Of a DNA stretch of 64,000 nt, positions 11,204 to 20,920 are shown piece by piece. The position numbers and the translations under genes were made by a program. Position 1 is the stretch's first letter. Each line of letters starts with the position of its first letter. Under the pieces are notes generated by a model, which was given only the letters and a program-made list of their open reading frames with translations, did not search any database and was not told the origin of the DNA. Source of the DNA: Planotetraspora kaengkrachanensis (GTDB lineage Bacteria > Actinomycetota > Actinomycetes > Streptosporangiales > Streptosporangiaceae); NCBI RefSeq assembly GCF_016862895.1, contig NZ_BONV01000044.1, forward strand, positions 43,334 to 107,333. The letters run 5' to 3'.

Positions 11204-14200
11204 ATGGCACTGGGCGCGCGACGGGTGCCCCTGCTGCTGCGCCGGGCCTCCAGCGAGCCGCTGCTGCTCCTCACCGCTTTCGGCTCCGTCCTGCTGGCCA
11301 CCACCACGCTCGTCGCGCTCATCACGTACGCCGCGGTCGTGACGCAGGCAGGCGTCGGGCAGGCGATGGCGGTGGCCCCGCTGTCCACGACCTCCGCGCG
11401 GGTGAGCACCCTGATCAGCGCAGGCGACCTCCAGAAGGTCGACGCCGCCGTCCGGTCACGCGCCCGTGCCGCCTACGGCGACATGCCGTTCACCGTGACC
11501 CGGTCCATCAGGTCGGACTCGTACGCGCTGCCGGGTCAGGAACGGCGCGAGCAGCCCGACCTGACCAGGTTCGCGACCTACGAGGGGATCGAGGAGCGCA
11601 GCCGCCTGGCCGCAGGCTCCTGGCCGCGGGAGGGGGGAGAGCTGGAGGTCGCGCTCTCCACATCATCTGCTCAGAACCTGGACCTGGCCGTCGGCGACGC
11701 CTTCACGGTCGTGGGTCGGCTCAGCCACCAGCCGGTGCACGCCCGCGTGGCCGGCGTGTTCGACCTGCTCGACCCGTACGACGACCGCTGGCAGGGCGAC
11801 GAACTGCTGCGCCGCGGTGTCGAGTCGGGCAACTACACCACCTACGGGCCGCTCGTGGTCGCGCCCGGCGACTTCCAGCGGAACTTCGCGACCAACGTGT
11901 CCGCCTCCTGGCTCGCCGTACCGGACCTCCGGGACCTGCCGCGAGAGCGGCTGCCGGCGGTCGCGGTCTCCGTCGCCGGGCTCGGGGACGATCTGCGGCG
12001 CGACTGCGGGACGTGCGCCACGTTCACCCGGCTGCCGGACGTGCTGAAGCAGCTCGACCAGGCCGCGCTGGTCGCGCGGTCGACGATGCTCGTGCCCGTC
12101 CTCCAGTTGTTGCTGCTCGCCGCTTACGCGCTGACGCTCACCGCACGGCTGCTCGCGGACCACCGCCGGATGGAGGTGGCGCTGCTGCGCTCAAGGGGAG
12201 CGGGCGCCGTCCGGCTCGGCCTGCTCGCCGGCGGGGAGGCGCTGCTGGTGGCGCTTCCCGCGATGGCGATCGCGCCGCTGATCGCGCCGTGGCTCCTCGC
12301 CGCGCTGGACGCCGTCCCGTGGATCCAGGCCACGGGTGTACGGCTGGCGCCCGTCCCCGACGCGGGGTCGTTCGCCGTCTCGGCCGCGGTGGCGCTCGCC
12401 TGCGCGGCCCTGCTGGTGCTGCCCGCGCTGCGCGGCGCGCGCCGCACCTACGTCGAGGAGCGGTCGGCGCTCGGACGGGCGGACAGGCGCGGCCTCGTCC
12501 AGCGCGCGGGAGCCGACCTCGCCCTGCTCGCGACGGCCGCGCTGGCCGTCTGGCAACTCGGGCTCTACGGCGGCCCCGTCACCTCGACCGCCTCGGGCGG
12601 CCTGGGCATCGATCCGCTGATAGTGGCGGGGCCCGCCCTGACGTTGCTCTGCGGCGGCCTGCTGGGACTGCGCCTGATCCCCGTGGCGTCCTCGATCGCC
12701 GAGCGGATCACGGCCCGGCGGCGCGGCCTCGCGCCCGCGCTCGGTTCGTCGCAGGTCAGCCGCCGCCCGCTCCGATACGCGGGCCCCGCGCTCCTGCTCA
12801 CGATGGCGATCGCGATCGGCGTCGTCTCGCTCGCCACCTCCGCGACCTGGCGCCGCTCTCAGGAGGACCAGGCCCGCCACCAGGCGGGAGCCGACCTGCG
12901 CGTGGCGGCGTCCGCCGATTCGCCCGAGCTCGGCGGGCTCGGCCGGAGCACGGTCTACACGGCGCTGCCGGGCGTGGCCGCGGCCACGCCCGTCCAGCGG
13001 GAGACCGTGGACTTCGCCGGGATGAAGGCCACCCTCCTCGCCATGGACGCGGACCGGCTCGAACAGGTGATGGCCTGGCGCGCCGACCTCGTGTCCGCCC
13101 CGGTGCCGCGGCTCGGACGCGATCTCGCCGCCGCGCGCCCGGAGGTGGCGCCGATACCCCTCCCGGGCGAGCCGCGCACGCTGTCCCTCCGCGTACGGCT
13201 CGGCCTCACACCCTCCGACGCCGTGCACGGGGAGATCCGCCTGCGCCTGGTCGTCGTGGACGCCCTCGGCACAGTCCAGGAGACGGCCGCCGTCCCTGTC
13301 GGCGGAGGCGGCCAGGTGGCGCGCTTCGACCTCCGGGCGCTCGCCGGGACGTCCGGCCGGCCGTCCTATCCGCTCGCCGTGCAGGCCCTGCTGCTCGACC
13401 TGCCCGACCCGGGCGGCCTGCTGACCGTGACGCCCGCGCTGGAGGGGCTGCGGACCGACTCCGGCGCCGCCGTGCCGCTGCCGGGCGACCTGACGGCCTG
13501 GACGGGTGTGGGCGGGCAGCCTGCCGCGCCGGGCGGCTTCACCGTCCAGGTCGGCGTCGCGTCCGGGCAGGGGGCGGCAGGGCCGTTCCGGATGGCGGTC
13601 ACGCCGAGCGGGCCGCCCGGTCCCGCGCTGCCCGTGGTGGTCACCGCGGACCTCGCCGCCAAGGCCGGGCTGCGGGTGGGCGTGACCGACTCCGTCAGCA
13701 TGGGCGGGGCCACGAGGCTCGTGACGCCGGTCGCCGTCGCCTCCGCGCTGCCGGGCACCGGCCCCGGCGAGCCTGCCCTGCTGACCGACCTCCGTACGCT
13801 GGCCTACCAGGATCTGACCGAAGGACGCCCGCCCCGCCCCGTCGCCGAGTGGTGGCTGAGCACGCGCGGAGGGGACACCGCCGCGGCCGTGGCCGAGCTG
13901 GCCCGCCACCCCGAGTGGAACCAGACCGTGGTGGATCGGGAGGCGCTGGTCCGGCGGTTGCGTGACGACCCGCTGGCGAGTGGGCTGCAGGGCGCGCTGG
14001 TGCTCGGATTCCTGTCGGCCGCGGCCTTCGCCCTGCTCGGCTTCCTGGTCAACGCCGCCGTTGTGGCGCGGGAGCGCGGAGGTGAGTTCGCCCTGCTGCG
14101 CGTGATCGGCGTCAGCCGCCGACAGGTGTTCGGCCTGCTCGCGGTGGAGCAGTCGTTCGTCGTCGTCCTGTCGCTGGCCGTGGGCGTCGGGATCGCGGCG

Positions 14201-14407
14201 GTCATGGCCGTGCTGGTGGTTCCGCACATCGTGCTCACCGGGCAGGCGGCCGCCGTCACGCCGTCGGTGGTGCTCGACATCCCCTGGCTCCCCGTGGTCG
14301 CGTTGCCCGCCGCCGTCGCCGCGGCCCTGCTGTGCATCGTGGCCGCGCTGGCCCGCCGGCTGTCCGGGCAGGGGGCGGGCCGCGCCGTCAGGATCGGGGA
14401 GGACTGA
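11204..14407 (+). CDS. FtsX-like ABC transporter permease
   Basis: A 1067-residue membrane protein with the duplicated FtsX/MacB layout. There is one N-terminal helix near residue 25, a large extracytoplasmic domain, a block of helices around residues 290-400, a second extracellular domain (about 530-910) and a C-terminal block of three helices ending near residue 1050. A GGAG ribosome binding site precedes the ATG. No ATPase gene is adjacent, so the partner must be elsewhere. The downstream permease starts inside its stop codon (TGATG). Function may be export of lipoproteins, peptides or envelope components, but substrate cannot be told. Confidence 0.82.
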   Translation: MALGARRVPLLLRRASSEPLLLLTAFGSVLLATTTLVALITYAAVVTQAGVGQAMAVAPLSTTSARVSTLISAGDLQKVDAAVRSRARAAYGDMPFTVTRSIRSDSYALPGQERREQPDLTRFATYEGIEERSRLAAGSWPREGGELEVALSTSSAQNLDLAVGDAFTVVGRLSHQPVHARVAGVFDLLDPYDDRWQGDELLRRGVESGNYTTYGPLVVAPGDFQRNFATNVSASWLAVPDLRDLPRERLPAVAVSVAGLGDDLRRDCGTCATFTRLPDVLKQLDQAALVARSTMLVPVLQLLLLAAYALTLTARLLADHRRMEVALLRSRGAGAVRLGLLAGGEALLVALPAMAIAPLIAPWLLAALDAVPWIQATGVRLAPVPDAGSFAVSAAVALACAALLVLPALRGARRTYVEERSALGRADRRGLVQRAGADLALLATAALAVWQLGLYGGPVTSTASGGLGIDPLIVAGPALTLLCGGLLGLRLIPVASSIAERITARRRGLAPALGSSQVSRRPLRYAGPALLLTMAIAIGVVSLATSATWRRSQEDQARHQAGADLRVAASADSPELGGLGRSTVYTALPGVAAATPVQRETVDFAGMKATLLAMDADRLEQVMAWRADLVSAPVPRLGRDLAAARPEVAPIPLPGEPRTLSLRVRLGLTPSDAVHGEIRLRLVVVDALGTVQETAAVPVGGGGQVARFDLRALAGTSGRPSYPLAVQALLLDLPDPGGLLTVTPALEGLRTDSGAAVPLPGDLTAWTGVGGQPAAPGGFTVQVGVASGQGAAGPFRMAVTPSGPPGPALPVVVTADLAAKAGLRVGVTDSVSMGGATRLVTPVAVASALPGTGPGEPALLTDLRTLAYQDLTEGRPPRPVAEWWLSTRGGDTAAAVAELARHPEWNQTVVDREALVRRLRDDPLASGLQGALVLGFLSAAAFALLGFLVNAAVVARERGGEFALLRVIGVSRRQVFGLLAVEQSFVVVLSLAVGVGIAAVMAVLVVPHIVLTGQAAAVTPSVVLDIPWLPVVALPAAVAAALLCIVAALARRLSGQGAGRAVRIGED

Positions 14408-17047
14408 TGCCCTTCACCCTGCTGCGGGCGCACCGCGGAGCGGCGCTGGCGCTCGCCCTGCTCGCGTTCAGCGCGTCACTGCTGCTGGCGGGGTTGCCCC
14501 GCGTCTTCGAGAGGTCCTACGACGACGCCCTGCGCCGCGTCCTCGACGACAGCACCGCGGACGTGGTCGACCTGACCGTGGCACTGCAACCGAACCCCAT
14601 GGGCGAGCTGTTCACCAGCCCGCCGCGGTTCGCCGCCACGGACGCCCAATGGCGGCGCGCCCTGCCGCCCGCCCTCCGGAAGGTCGTCCGGGCAGGGGGG
14701 ACGGGACACTACGGGGCCTCGACGTACGGCACGCCGGTGGCCGGCCGGGTGGGGGAGCCCAACCAGGCGAACCAGTTCGTCGACCTGGCCTGGCTTCCGG
14801 ACGCGGACCGCCGCGTGCGTTACGTCGAGGGGGCGCCGCCCGGGCCGCCGGGGCGCGTCCGGGTCGGCGACCAGGACCTCGACCGGGTCGACGTCGCGCT
14901 CGTGCGCGAGGCGGCGGACAAGCTGGACCTGCACGTCGGCTCGACGCTGCTGCTCGGGGCGGGCGGCGGGCTGGCCGCCCGCGTCACCGGGTTCTACGAG
15001 CTCACCGATCCCGCGGACGGGTTCTGGGAGCACAACCGGGGCGTCCCGCAGGTGAGCCTGCGACGCAGCGGCGACGTCGACCAGCAGTGGATCACCGGGC
15101 TGACCGACGCCGGCAGCCTGCCCCACATGGGCAGCGACCTCGGCGTGCGTTACTCCTGGGTGCTCGGCCTCGGAACGGTACTCCTGGGTGCTCGGCCTCG
15201 GAACGGTGACCGCGCGCGACGCGCCGGACGTGGCCGGCGCCCTCGCCGTCTACACCAGGATGGTCGGCGGGCGGGGTGCGGGGTCGGCCCAGTACACGTT
15301 GGAGACCGGCCTCCCACGGCTGCTCACCGGCTTCCTGTCGAGGCTGGCGACCGCGCAGACGCTGATGTTCCTGATCCTCGGCGGCCTCGGGCTGGTCGCG
15401 GTCGGCGTGATCGTGCTCGCCTCCCGGTTGCTCACCGAGCGGATGCACGCGGCGCTGACGTTGATGCGCGCCAGAGGCGGCGGGCCGGTCTGGATCGTCC
15501 GCACCGGCGCCGCCGTCGCCGCCCTCGCGGCGCTGCCGGCCGTCCTGCTCGGGTACGGCCTGGCGTTCCTGGTGCCCGGGCCGGCCACCGCGCCCGCGCT
15601 CATCGGTCCCGTCATCCCGGCCCTGGCCGCGCTCACCCACCCCGTCGTACGGCTCGCGCGGTCGTCCCGCGAGCCGGTGCGCGACCGGCGGGAGGACGTC
15701 GACGCGCGGCGACCCTCACCGCGCAGGACCGTCACGGAGGTGACGGTCGTCGGGCTGGCCTTGGCCGGGGCCCACCTGTTGCGGACGAGGGGCCTCACCG
15801 GCGGCGCAGGGGAGGCCGGCGACCCGTTCCTGATGGCCGTGCCCGCGGCGGCGACGCTCGCGGCCGCGTTGGTCGTGTTCAGGGGCTATCCGTACCCGCT
15901 ACGCCTGGCCGGACGTCTGGCGAGACATCGTGCCGTGCCCTTCCTGGCCCTCGCCCAGGCGGCCAGGGCGAGCGGGGCGGCCCCGCTGGCCGTGCTGATC
16001 CTGCTGCCCGCGCTGGCCGTGTCCGTCTTCGGCGCGGTGGTCTCCCAGGCGATCGGCGACACGCAGCGGACGGCCGCCTATCGGCAGGTCGGGGCCTCAG
16101 CCAGGATCGAACGCGACGCAGACATCGCGCCGGAGACCATCGACCGGGTGCGCGGGCTGCCGGGGGTCGACGAGGTGCTGCCGGTGGCCAGGGGCCTCGC
16201 ACAGCTCAGCGTGGCCGGCCGCAGAGTGCGCGTCGTCGCCCTGGACCTCACGGCCTACCGGCGGATGGCGTCGGGCACCCCGCTCGCCGTGCCCGCGCCG
16301 GCCCCTCCCGCGTCCGGCGGGGTGCCTGCGCTGGTCTCGCCGGCGCTCAGCGGGCTGCCGACGTTCGACCTCGGCTGGCCCGCGCAGATGACGGTGGTCA
16401 ACCGGGGCACGATCACGGGGCTTCCCGGGCTGGCCGAGGCGGGCGACGAGCTGATCGTGCTGCCGTACGACGCGGCGAAGCGGTCGGGGACGGCGCCCTT
16501 CGCCAACACGCTGCTGGTGATGGGAGACGTCGACCGGGCGAGCCTGCTCCGCGCGGTCGACGATCCGCAGGTCCTCGTGGTGACCGCGGCCGACGCCCTG
16601 CGCAGGATCTCCGACAGCCCGCTGACGGGCACGATCGTGCTGACCTTCGCCGTCGTCACGGTCCTGCTCGCGGGCTACGCGCTCGTGGCGGTGGTCATCG
16701 CGCTGATGATCGGCGCCGTGGACCGGGCCCGCATGCTCGCGTACCTGAGGACCGCCGGGCTGTCCCGCCGGCAGGGACGCGGCCTGACCGTGCTGGAGAT
16801 CGCCCCGCTGGTCGTGCTCGCCTCCCTCGGGGGTCTCGCGCTCGGGCTCACCCTTCCGCTCACGCTCGGCCCCGCAATCGATCTGTCGGCCTACGCGGGC
16901 CTGCCGGTCGCCGGGTTCCCGATCAGCGTCGGGGTCCCGGCGCTGCTGGCCGCGGGGGTGAGCGCGGTCGCCGTCCTCGGCGCCCTGGCGTACGCGATGG
17001 CGGGGCGGGCGGTGACCGGGGCCCTCCAGGCCGGGCAGACGCCCTGA
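14407..17047 (+). pseudogene. FtsX-like permease, frameshifted by a 28-bp tandem duplication
   Basis: The second permease of the pair starts at ATG 14407 and reads in one frame up to the sequence GVRYSWVLGLGTV near 15,178. It then continues in the +1 frame (VTARDAPDVAGALAVYTRMV onward) to the stop at 17047. The switch falls exactly on a perfect direct duplication: 15151-15178 is repeated at 15179-15206. Removing one copy restores a single 870-codon reading frame with helices in the expected places, including the C-terminal FtsX block (residues about 730-860). As written, the protein is truncated soon after residue 265. It is either a recent inactivation, a reversible slippage switch, or an assembly error. 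Confidence 0.8.
15151..15206 (+). repeat. Perfect 28-bp tandem duplication
   Basis: Two identical 28-bp units abut at 15178/15179, each beginning TACTCCTGGG and ending CGGAACGG. As 28 is not a multiple of three, one extra copy shifts the reading frame of the permease gene. No inverted repeats or other insertion marks are visible, so replication slippage or unequal exchange is the simplest origin. Confidence 0.95.
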
Positions 17048-17127
17048 CGGTGGCCTTGGGTGGGTGTCGCACTGCTGGGTACAGCACGACCTAGCTGTGC
17101 CGACGCCGGCTTGCGTTAATTGTGGAC

Positions 17128-17961
17128 ATGGCAGGTGGAGGTCCCCTCGGTGACTTCCTGCGCGCCCGGCGCCAGGTCACGGCCGCCGATCGTGTGGGAC
17201 CGGACGACGTCGCCCCCCGGCGGCGCAAGCCCGGGCTTCGCCATGACGAAGTCGCCCGGCTCGCCGGTGTCAGCACCGACTACTACATGAGGCTCGAGCA
17301 GGGAAGTGAACGTGACCCCTCGGATCAGGTGCTCGGCGCACTCGCACGCGTTCTCCAGCTCGACCTCGCGGCCACCCGGCACCTGTACGAGCTGGCGCAC
17401 AGGAGGGCGGGCCCGATGGGCAGGGTGATCGGCAGCCGGGGCGAGCCGGTGGGCCCCCAGGTGCTGCGCTTCATCGAACGCCAGGACGACGTCGCGGCAC
17501 TGGTGGTGAATCGCCATTGGGACGTGCTGGCGCAGAACGCGCTGGGCGCCGCCCTCTATGAGGGCCTGGAGTACAGGGACAACCTGATCCGGATGACCTT
17601 CCTCAACCCGGAGTCCCGGCGGTTCTACCGGGACTGGGAGCAGGAGGCGTCGTTCAAGGTGGCGCATCTGCGGGCCGCCGTGGGGACGAACCGCGGCGAT
17701 CCGACCCTGTACGAGATGGTCGAGCAGCTCTCGCTCGGGAGCGACGACTTCCGGCGGCTGTGGGCCCGCCACGACGTGCAGGACAGGACCCACGGGACCA
17801 TCCGCATCCACCGCGACGACGTCGGCGACCTGGTCCTCACCTTCGAGATCTTCGCCGTCTGCAGCGCCTCCGGGCAGCTTCTCATCGTCCTGCAGTCCGA
17901 GCCGGGCAGCCCGTCCGAGCGGGCCCTGGCCAGGCTGGGCGGCCTCGCCGCCACCACGTGA
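17128..17961 (+). CDS. XRE-family regulator with MmyB-like ligand domain
   Basis: A protein of about 277 residues. The helix-turn-helix (RKPGLRHDEVARLAGVSTDYYMRLEQGSER) is at residues about 35-65, and the C-terminal half (FIERQDDVAALVVNRHWDVLAQNALGAAL through FEIFAV) matches the MmyB-like ligand-binding domain common in actinomycetes. ATG 17128 is chosen; a GTG two codons upstream is equally possible. TTAATT at 17116-17121 could be a -10 giving a leaderless message. Its targets are often divergent dehydrogenases, but here the neighbour downstream is convergent, so the target is unknown. Confidence 0.85.
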   Translation: MAGGGPLGDFLRARRQVTAADRVGPDDVAPRRRKPGLRHDEVARLAGVSTDYYMRLEQGSERDPSDQVLGALARVLQLDLAATRHLYELAHRRAGPMGRVIGSRGEPVGPQVLRFIERQDDVAALVVNRHWDVLAQNALGAALYEGLEYRDNLIRMTFLNPESRRFYRDWEQEASFKVAHLRAAVGTNRGDPTLYEMVEQLSLGSDDFRRLWARHDVQDRTHGTIRIHRDDVGDLVLTFEIFAVCSASGQLLIVLQSEPGSPSERALARLGGLAATT

Positions 17962-17997
17962 CGATGACGACGTCGTGCGCCGCAAGGGGCGCCGACG

Positions 17998-18456
17998 TCA
18001 CCGGATCGGGAACGGCTTCCCGCGCTCGTCGTCCGGGCGCGGGCCGAGGATGCGCCTTTCGTGCTCCTCGATCCGGACGTCGTTGATGCTGGCCTCCCGG
18101 CGGGCCATGAGGCCGTCGCCGTCGAACTCCCAGAGTTCGTTTCCGTAGCTGCGCCAGAACCGCCCGTCGGCGTCGTGGCATTCGTACTGGAAGCGCACGG
18201 CGATGCGGTTGCCGTCGAAGGCCCACAGTTCCTTGCGCAGCGCGTAGTCGAGCTCGCGCTCCCACTTCTGGGTGAGGAACTCGACGATGGCCTCGCGCCC
18301 GGTGATGAAGGTGTCGCGGTTACGCCAGACCGAGTCCGGCGTGTAGGCGAGCGCGACCCGCTGGGGGTCGCGCGTGTTCCACGCGTCCTCTGCGGCCTGG
18401 ACCTTCTGCAGCGCGCTCTCGTGGTCGAAAGGCGGAAGTGGCGGGCGCTGACCCAT
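17998..18456 (-). CDS. SnoaL/NTF2-like protein (DUF1348 type)
   Basis: A 152-residue small alpha+beta-barrel protein. Segments such as [46 protein letters not shown] and [12 protein letters not shown] match the DUF1348 group of the nuclear-transport-factor-2 superfamily. The family is cytosolic and has no settled reaction. It is divergent from a TetR gene with two palindromic operators between them, so it is probably the TetR target. Confidence 0.85.
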   Translation of the reverse strand: MGQRPPLPPFDHESALQKVQAAEDAWNTRDPQRVALAYTPDSVWRNRDTFITGREAIVEFLTQKWERELDYALRKELWAFDGNRIAVRFQYECHDADGRFWRSYGNELWEFDGDGLMARREASINDVRIEEHERRILGPRPDDERGKPFPIR

Positions 18457-18500
18457 GACGTCTCTCCTTGTCTGCCGCTCGCGGGATGACGCGCCCGTCC

Positions 18501-18544
18501 GGAGAACGAGCGTTCTCCCTTACCCTAGAGAACGTTGGTTCTCT
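18501..18544. promoter_or_regulatory. Twin TetR operators
   Basis: Two 18-bp imperfect palindromes occur at 18501-18518 (GGAGAACGAGCGTTCTCC) and 18527-18544 (AGAGAACGTTGGTTCTCT), with centres 26 bp apart. They share the half-site AGAACG/GTTCT. They sit between the divergent tetR and SnoaL-like genes, where binding would control both. Confidence 0.7.
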
Positions 18545-18571
18545 GCGTCAACGGAGGGACGAGGTGATCGC

Positions 18572-19153
18572 GTGGACCAGGGGGCGGCGCGCGACCAGGT
18601 GCTCGACGCGGCCGAGGAGCTGTTCTACGGCCGGGGCATCCAGGCCGTCGGGATGGACGACATCCGCAGCCTGTCGGGAGTCTCGCTCAAGCGCCTCTAC
18701 CAGTTGTTCGCCACGAAGGACCGGCTCGTCGAGGCCTACCTCGAGCGCCGTGACCTCAGCTGGCGGCGGCGTCTGGCCGAACACGTGGAGACCTGCGCCG
18801 ACCCCGAGGGACGGATCATCGCGGTCTTCGACTGGCTCGAACGGTGGTTCGCCGAGCCCGGCTTCCGCGGCTGCGCGTGGATCAACTCCTTCGGCGAACT
18901 GGGGGCCACGTCGGCGACCGTGGCGACCCAGGCCCGGCTGCACAAGCTCGCGTTCAGGAGATACCTGGAGGGCCTCACGGCCGACGCGGGTCTTTCCCGG
19001 GAGCTGGCCGGCCAGCTGCTCCTGCTCGCCGAGGGGGCCATGGTCACCGCCGGGATCCTCGGCGTCACCGGGACGGCGGCGCAGGCCAGGGCGGCGGCCC
19101 GCCTGCTGCTCGAATCCGCGGCCCGGGCGCGTCCCACGTCGCCCGCCGAGTGA
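18572..19153 (+). CDS. TetR-family regulator
   Basis: A 193-residue regulator. The N-terminal helix-turn-helix reads AAEELFYGRGIQAVGMDDI and SGVSLKRLYQLFATKDRLVEAYL. GTG 18572 is chosen because it is preceded by GAGG at 7-nt spacing and starts the protein just before the DNA-binding domain; upstream in-frame codons run through the operators. It is divergent from the SnoaL-like gene and has two palindromic operators upstream, so autoregulation is likely. The effector is unknown. Confidence 0.87.
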   Translation: MDQGAARDQVLDAAEELFYGRGIQAVGMDDIRSLSGVSLKRLYQLFATKDRLVEAYLERRDLSWRRRLAEHVETCADPEGRIIAVFDWLERWFAEPGFRGCAWINSFGELGATSATVATQARLHKLAFRRYLEGLTADAGLSRELAGQLLLLAEGAMVTAGILGVTGTAAQARAAARLLLESAARARPTSPAE

Positions 19154-19219
19154 GCCGAGCCGCGCGGAGAACCTCGCCCGGAGAGGCGGAAAGAGACCCG
19201 GAGAGACGGAAAGAGAGCT

Positions 19220-19262
19220 GCCCCGGCGCATGGTCCGCTCCCAGGGGGCCGTGCGCCGGGGC
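19220..19262. terminator. Bidirectional hairpin between tetR and MFS gene
   Basis: Perfect 11-bp arms GCCCCGGCGCA (19220-19230) and TGCGCCGGGGC (19252-19262) lie between convergent genes. The hairpin probably terminates transcription from both sides, although neither side has a strong U-tract. A 20-bp imperfect tandem repeat (GGAGAGRCGGAAAGAGA) lies just before it. Confidence 0.6.
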
Positions 19263-19268
19263 CCGCCG

Positions 19269-20717
19269 TCAGCCCTTCCCGCCGCCGACGGACGCCGGCG
19301 CGGCGGCCGGGGTCTCGCGCACGGTGGCCGCGGACGCCCGGCGCCCGCGTGCGGACGGAATGAACAGCGCCACGACCACGGCGGCGGCCGAGGTGAGCGC
19401 GAGGACCGAGAAGCTGTGCGTGAAGCCCGACTCGTACGGCAGCCCACTCGGCTGGAGATGACCCGTGACGATGGAGCTCACCACCGCGGTGCCGATCGAG
19501 CCGCCGATCGTGCGGATGTTGGCGTTCATGCCGCTGGCGGCGCCGGTCTGGTTCGCCGGCACGCTCTGCACGATCAGGCTGGTCATCGAGGCGTACGCCA
19601 GCCCGAGGCCGAGCCCGAAGACGCCGCCGGCGACGGCGAGCTGCCACGGCTGGTCGTGGTAGGCGGCGAACGCGGCGCACGAGAGCATGCTGCCCGCCGA
19701 CCCCAGCACGAGCTGGGCCTTGGCGCTGACGCGGTGGGAGATCGGGCCGCTGACCGATCCGCCGACGGCCATCGTCACGAGCATGGGCAACATCAGGAGC
19801 CCGGCGCCGGTGATCGTGGAGCCGAGACCGTAGCCCGCCTCCCTCGGCGTCTGCATGAACTGCGGCAGGAACGCGTACACGGAGAACATGCCCGCGCCGA
19901 ACAGCAGCGCCACGAGGTTGGTCGTCCACACGGCGGGCAGCCGCAACATCCGCATGTTGATCAGCGGGTTGCGCGACCTCGTCTCGACCGTGATCCACAG
20001 GGCGAACAGGACCACCGCGGCGGCGAACAACGCGATCACCCGGGCCGACCCCCAGCCCCAGGACGAGGCCTCGCTGAGCGGGATCAGCAGTGCCACCAGC
20101 CACCCGGACAGGAACACCGCGGCCAGCCAGTCGACGCGTCCCGGAGTCCGCACCGGTGACTCCGGCACGTACCGGTGCGCGAGGATAGCGGTCACCGTCA
20201 CGATGATCATCGGAATCCAGAACAGCCACCGCCAGTCGAGCACTCCGACGATCGGTCCTGCCAGGACGATGCCCAGGCCGCCTCCGGCGGCGATGACGGC
20301 CGACAGGCCGCCGACCGCCGAAGGCACCCGCTCGGGCGGGAACTCGTCACGGATGATCCCGAAGGACACGGGGAACACCGCTCCGCCGAGCCCCTGGACG
20401 ACCCGGCCGACGATCAGCACCCCGAGGTTCGGGGCGAGTGCGGCGATCAGGCATCCGACGGCGATCGCGCCGAGGGCGACGAGGAGCGTGCGCTCCTTGC
20501 CGATCATGTCGCCGATCCGCCCGAGCAGCGGGGTCGCGACCGACGCGGACAACAACCACGCCGTCAGCACCCAGGTCACCGATCCCGGGCTGGTGTGCAG
20601 ATCGTGCTGGATGGTCGGCAGCACCGGGGTGACCAGCGACTGCATGATCGAGAAAGCGGCGGCGGCGGCGGACAGCACCATGAAGGTGCGCCGCGCCGAC
20701 GAGGTGGCGCCTGCCAT
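19269..20717 (-). CDS. MFS transporter, EmrB/QacA type (drug efflux)
   Basis: A 482-residue major-facilitator protein with about fourteen hydrophobic helices. Typical drug:proton antiporter motifs are present: LTAWLLSASVATPLLGRIGDMIGKER (motif A) and GLGGAVFPVSFGIIRDEF in the next loop. ATG 20717 (MAGATSS) is used; the longer upstream reading runs through the operators. It is divergent from a TetR gene with two matching 18-bp operators in between, the usual arrangement for an inducible efflux pump. The exported compound is unknown. Confidence 0.9.
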   Translation of the reverse strand: MAGATSSARRTFMVLSAAAAAFSIMQSLVTPVLPTIQHDLHTSPGSVTWVLTAWLLSASVATPLLGRIGDMIGKERTLLVALGAIAVGCLIAALAPNLGVLIVGRVVQGLGGAVFPVSFGIIRDEFPPERVPSAVGGLSAVIAAGGGLGIVLAGPIVGVLDWRWLFWIPMIIVTVTAILAHRYVPESPVRTPGRVDWLAAVFLSGWLVALLIPLSEASSWGWGSARVIALFAAAVVLFALWITVETRSRNPLINMRMLRLPAVWTTNLVALLFGAGMFSVYAFLPQFMQTPREAGYGLGSTITGAGLLMLPMLVTMAVGGSVSGPISHRVSAKAQLVLGSAGSMLSCAAFAAYHDQPWQLAVAGGVFGLGLGLAYASMTSLIVQSVPANQTGAASGMNANIRTIGGSIGTAVVSSIVTGHLQPSGLPYESGFTHSFSVLALTSAAAVVVALFIPSARGRRASAATVRETPAAAPASVGGGKG

Positions 20718-20837
20718 GAAGAGTCCTTGACTATGAATGACGCCTGGGCCGCGGTGGCATGCCGGTGAGGAGGCCGGTCGCCGGTGCCTCTCACGGCATC
20801 CGCGGACGACGACCCAGGCTGTTAAAGTGGAGGAGAA

Positions 20838-20877
20838 CCTCCGCAATATCGGAGGCCTGCCTCCACAATAACGGAGG
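20838..20877. promoter_or_regulatory. Twin TetR operators (CCTCC...GGAGG)
   Basis: Two 18-bp palindromes, CCTCCG-CAATAT-CGGAGG (20838-20855) and CCTCCA-CAATAA-CGGAGG (20860-20877), are centred 22 bp apart, two helical turns. They lie between the divergent MFS and TetR genes. The phasing suggests cooperative binding of two dimers on one DNA face. Confidence 0.78.
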
Positions 20878-20920
20878 CACCCCTCCGCTGACAAACGGCA
20901 GCCCTACCTGGGAGTCATCT

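Noticed and set aside
12191..14227. 678-codon minus-strand frame opposite the first permease
   Set aside because: Antisense shadow with low-complexity Arg/Gly/Gln content; the plus-strand frame has membrane helices and family motifs.
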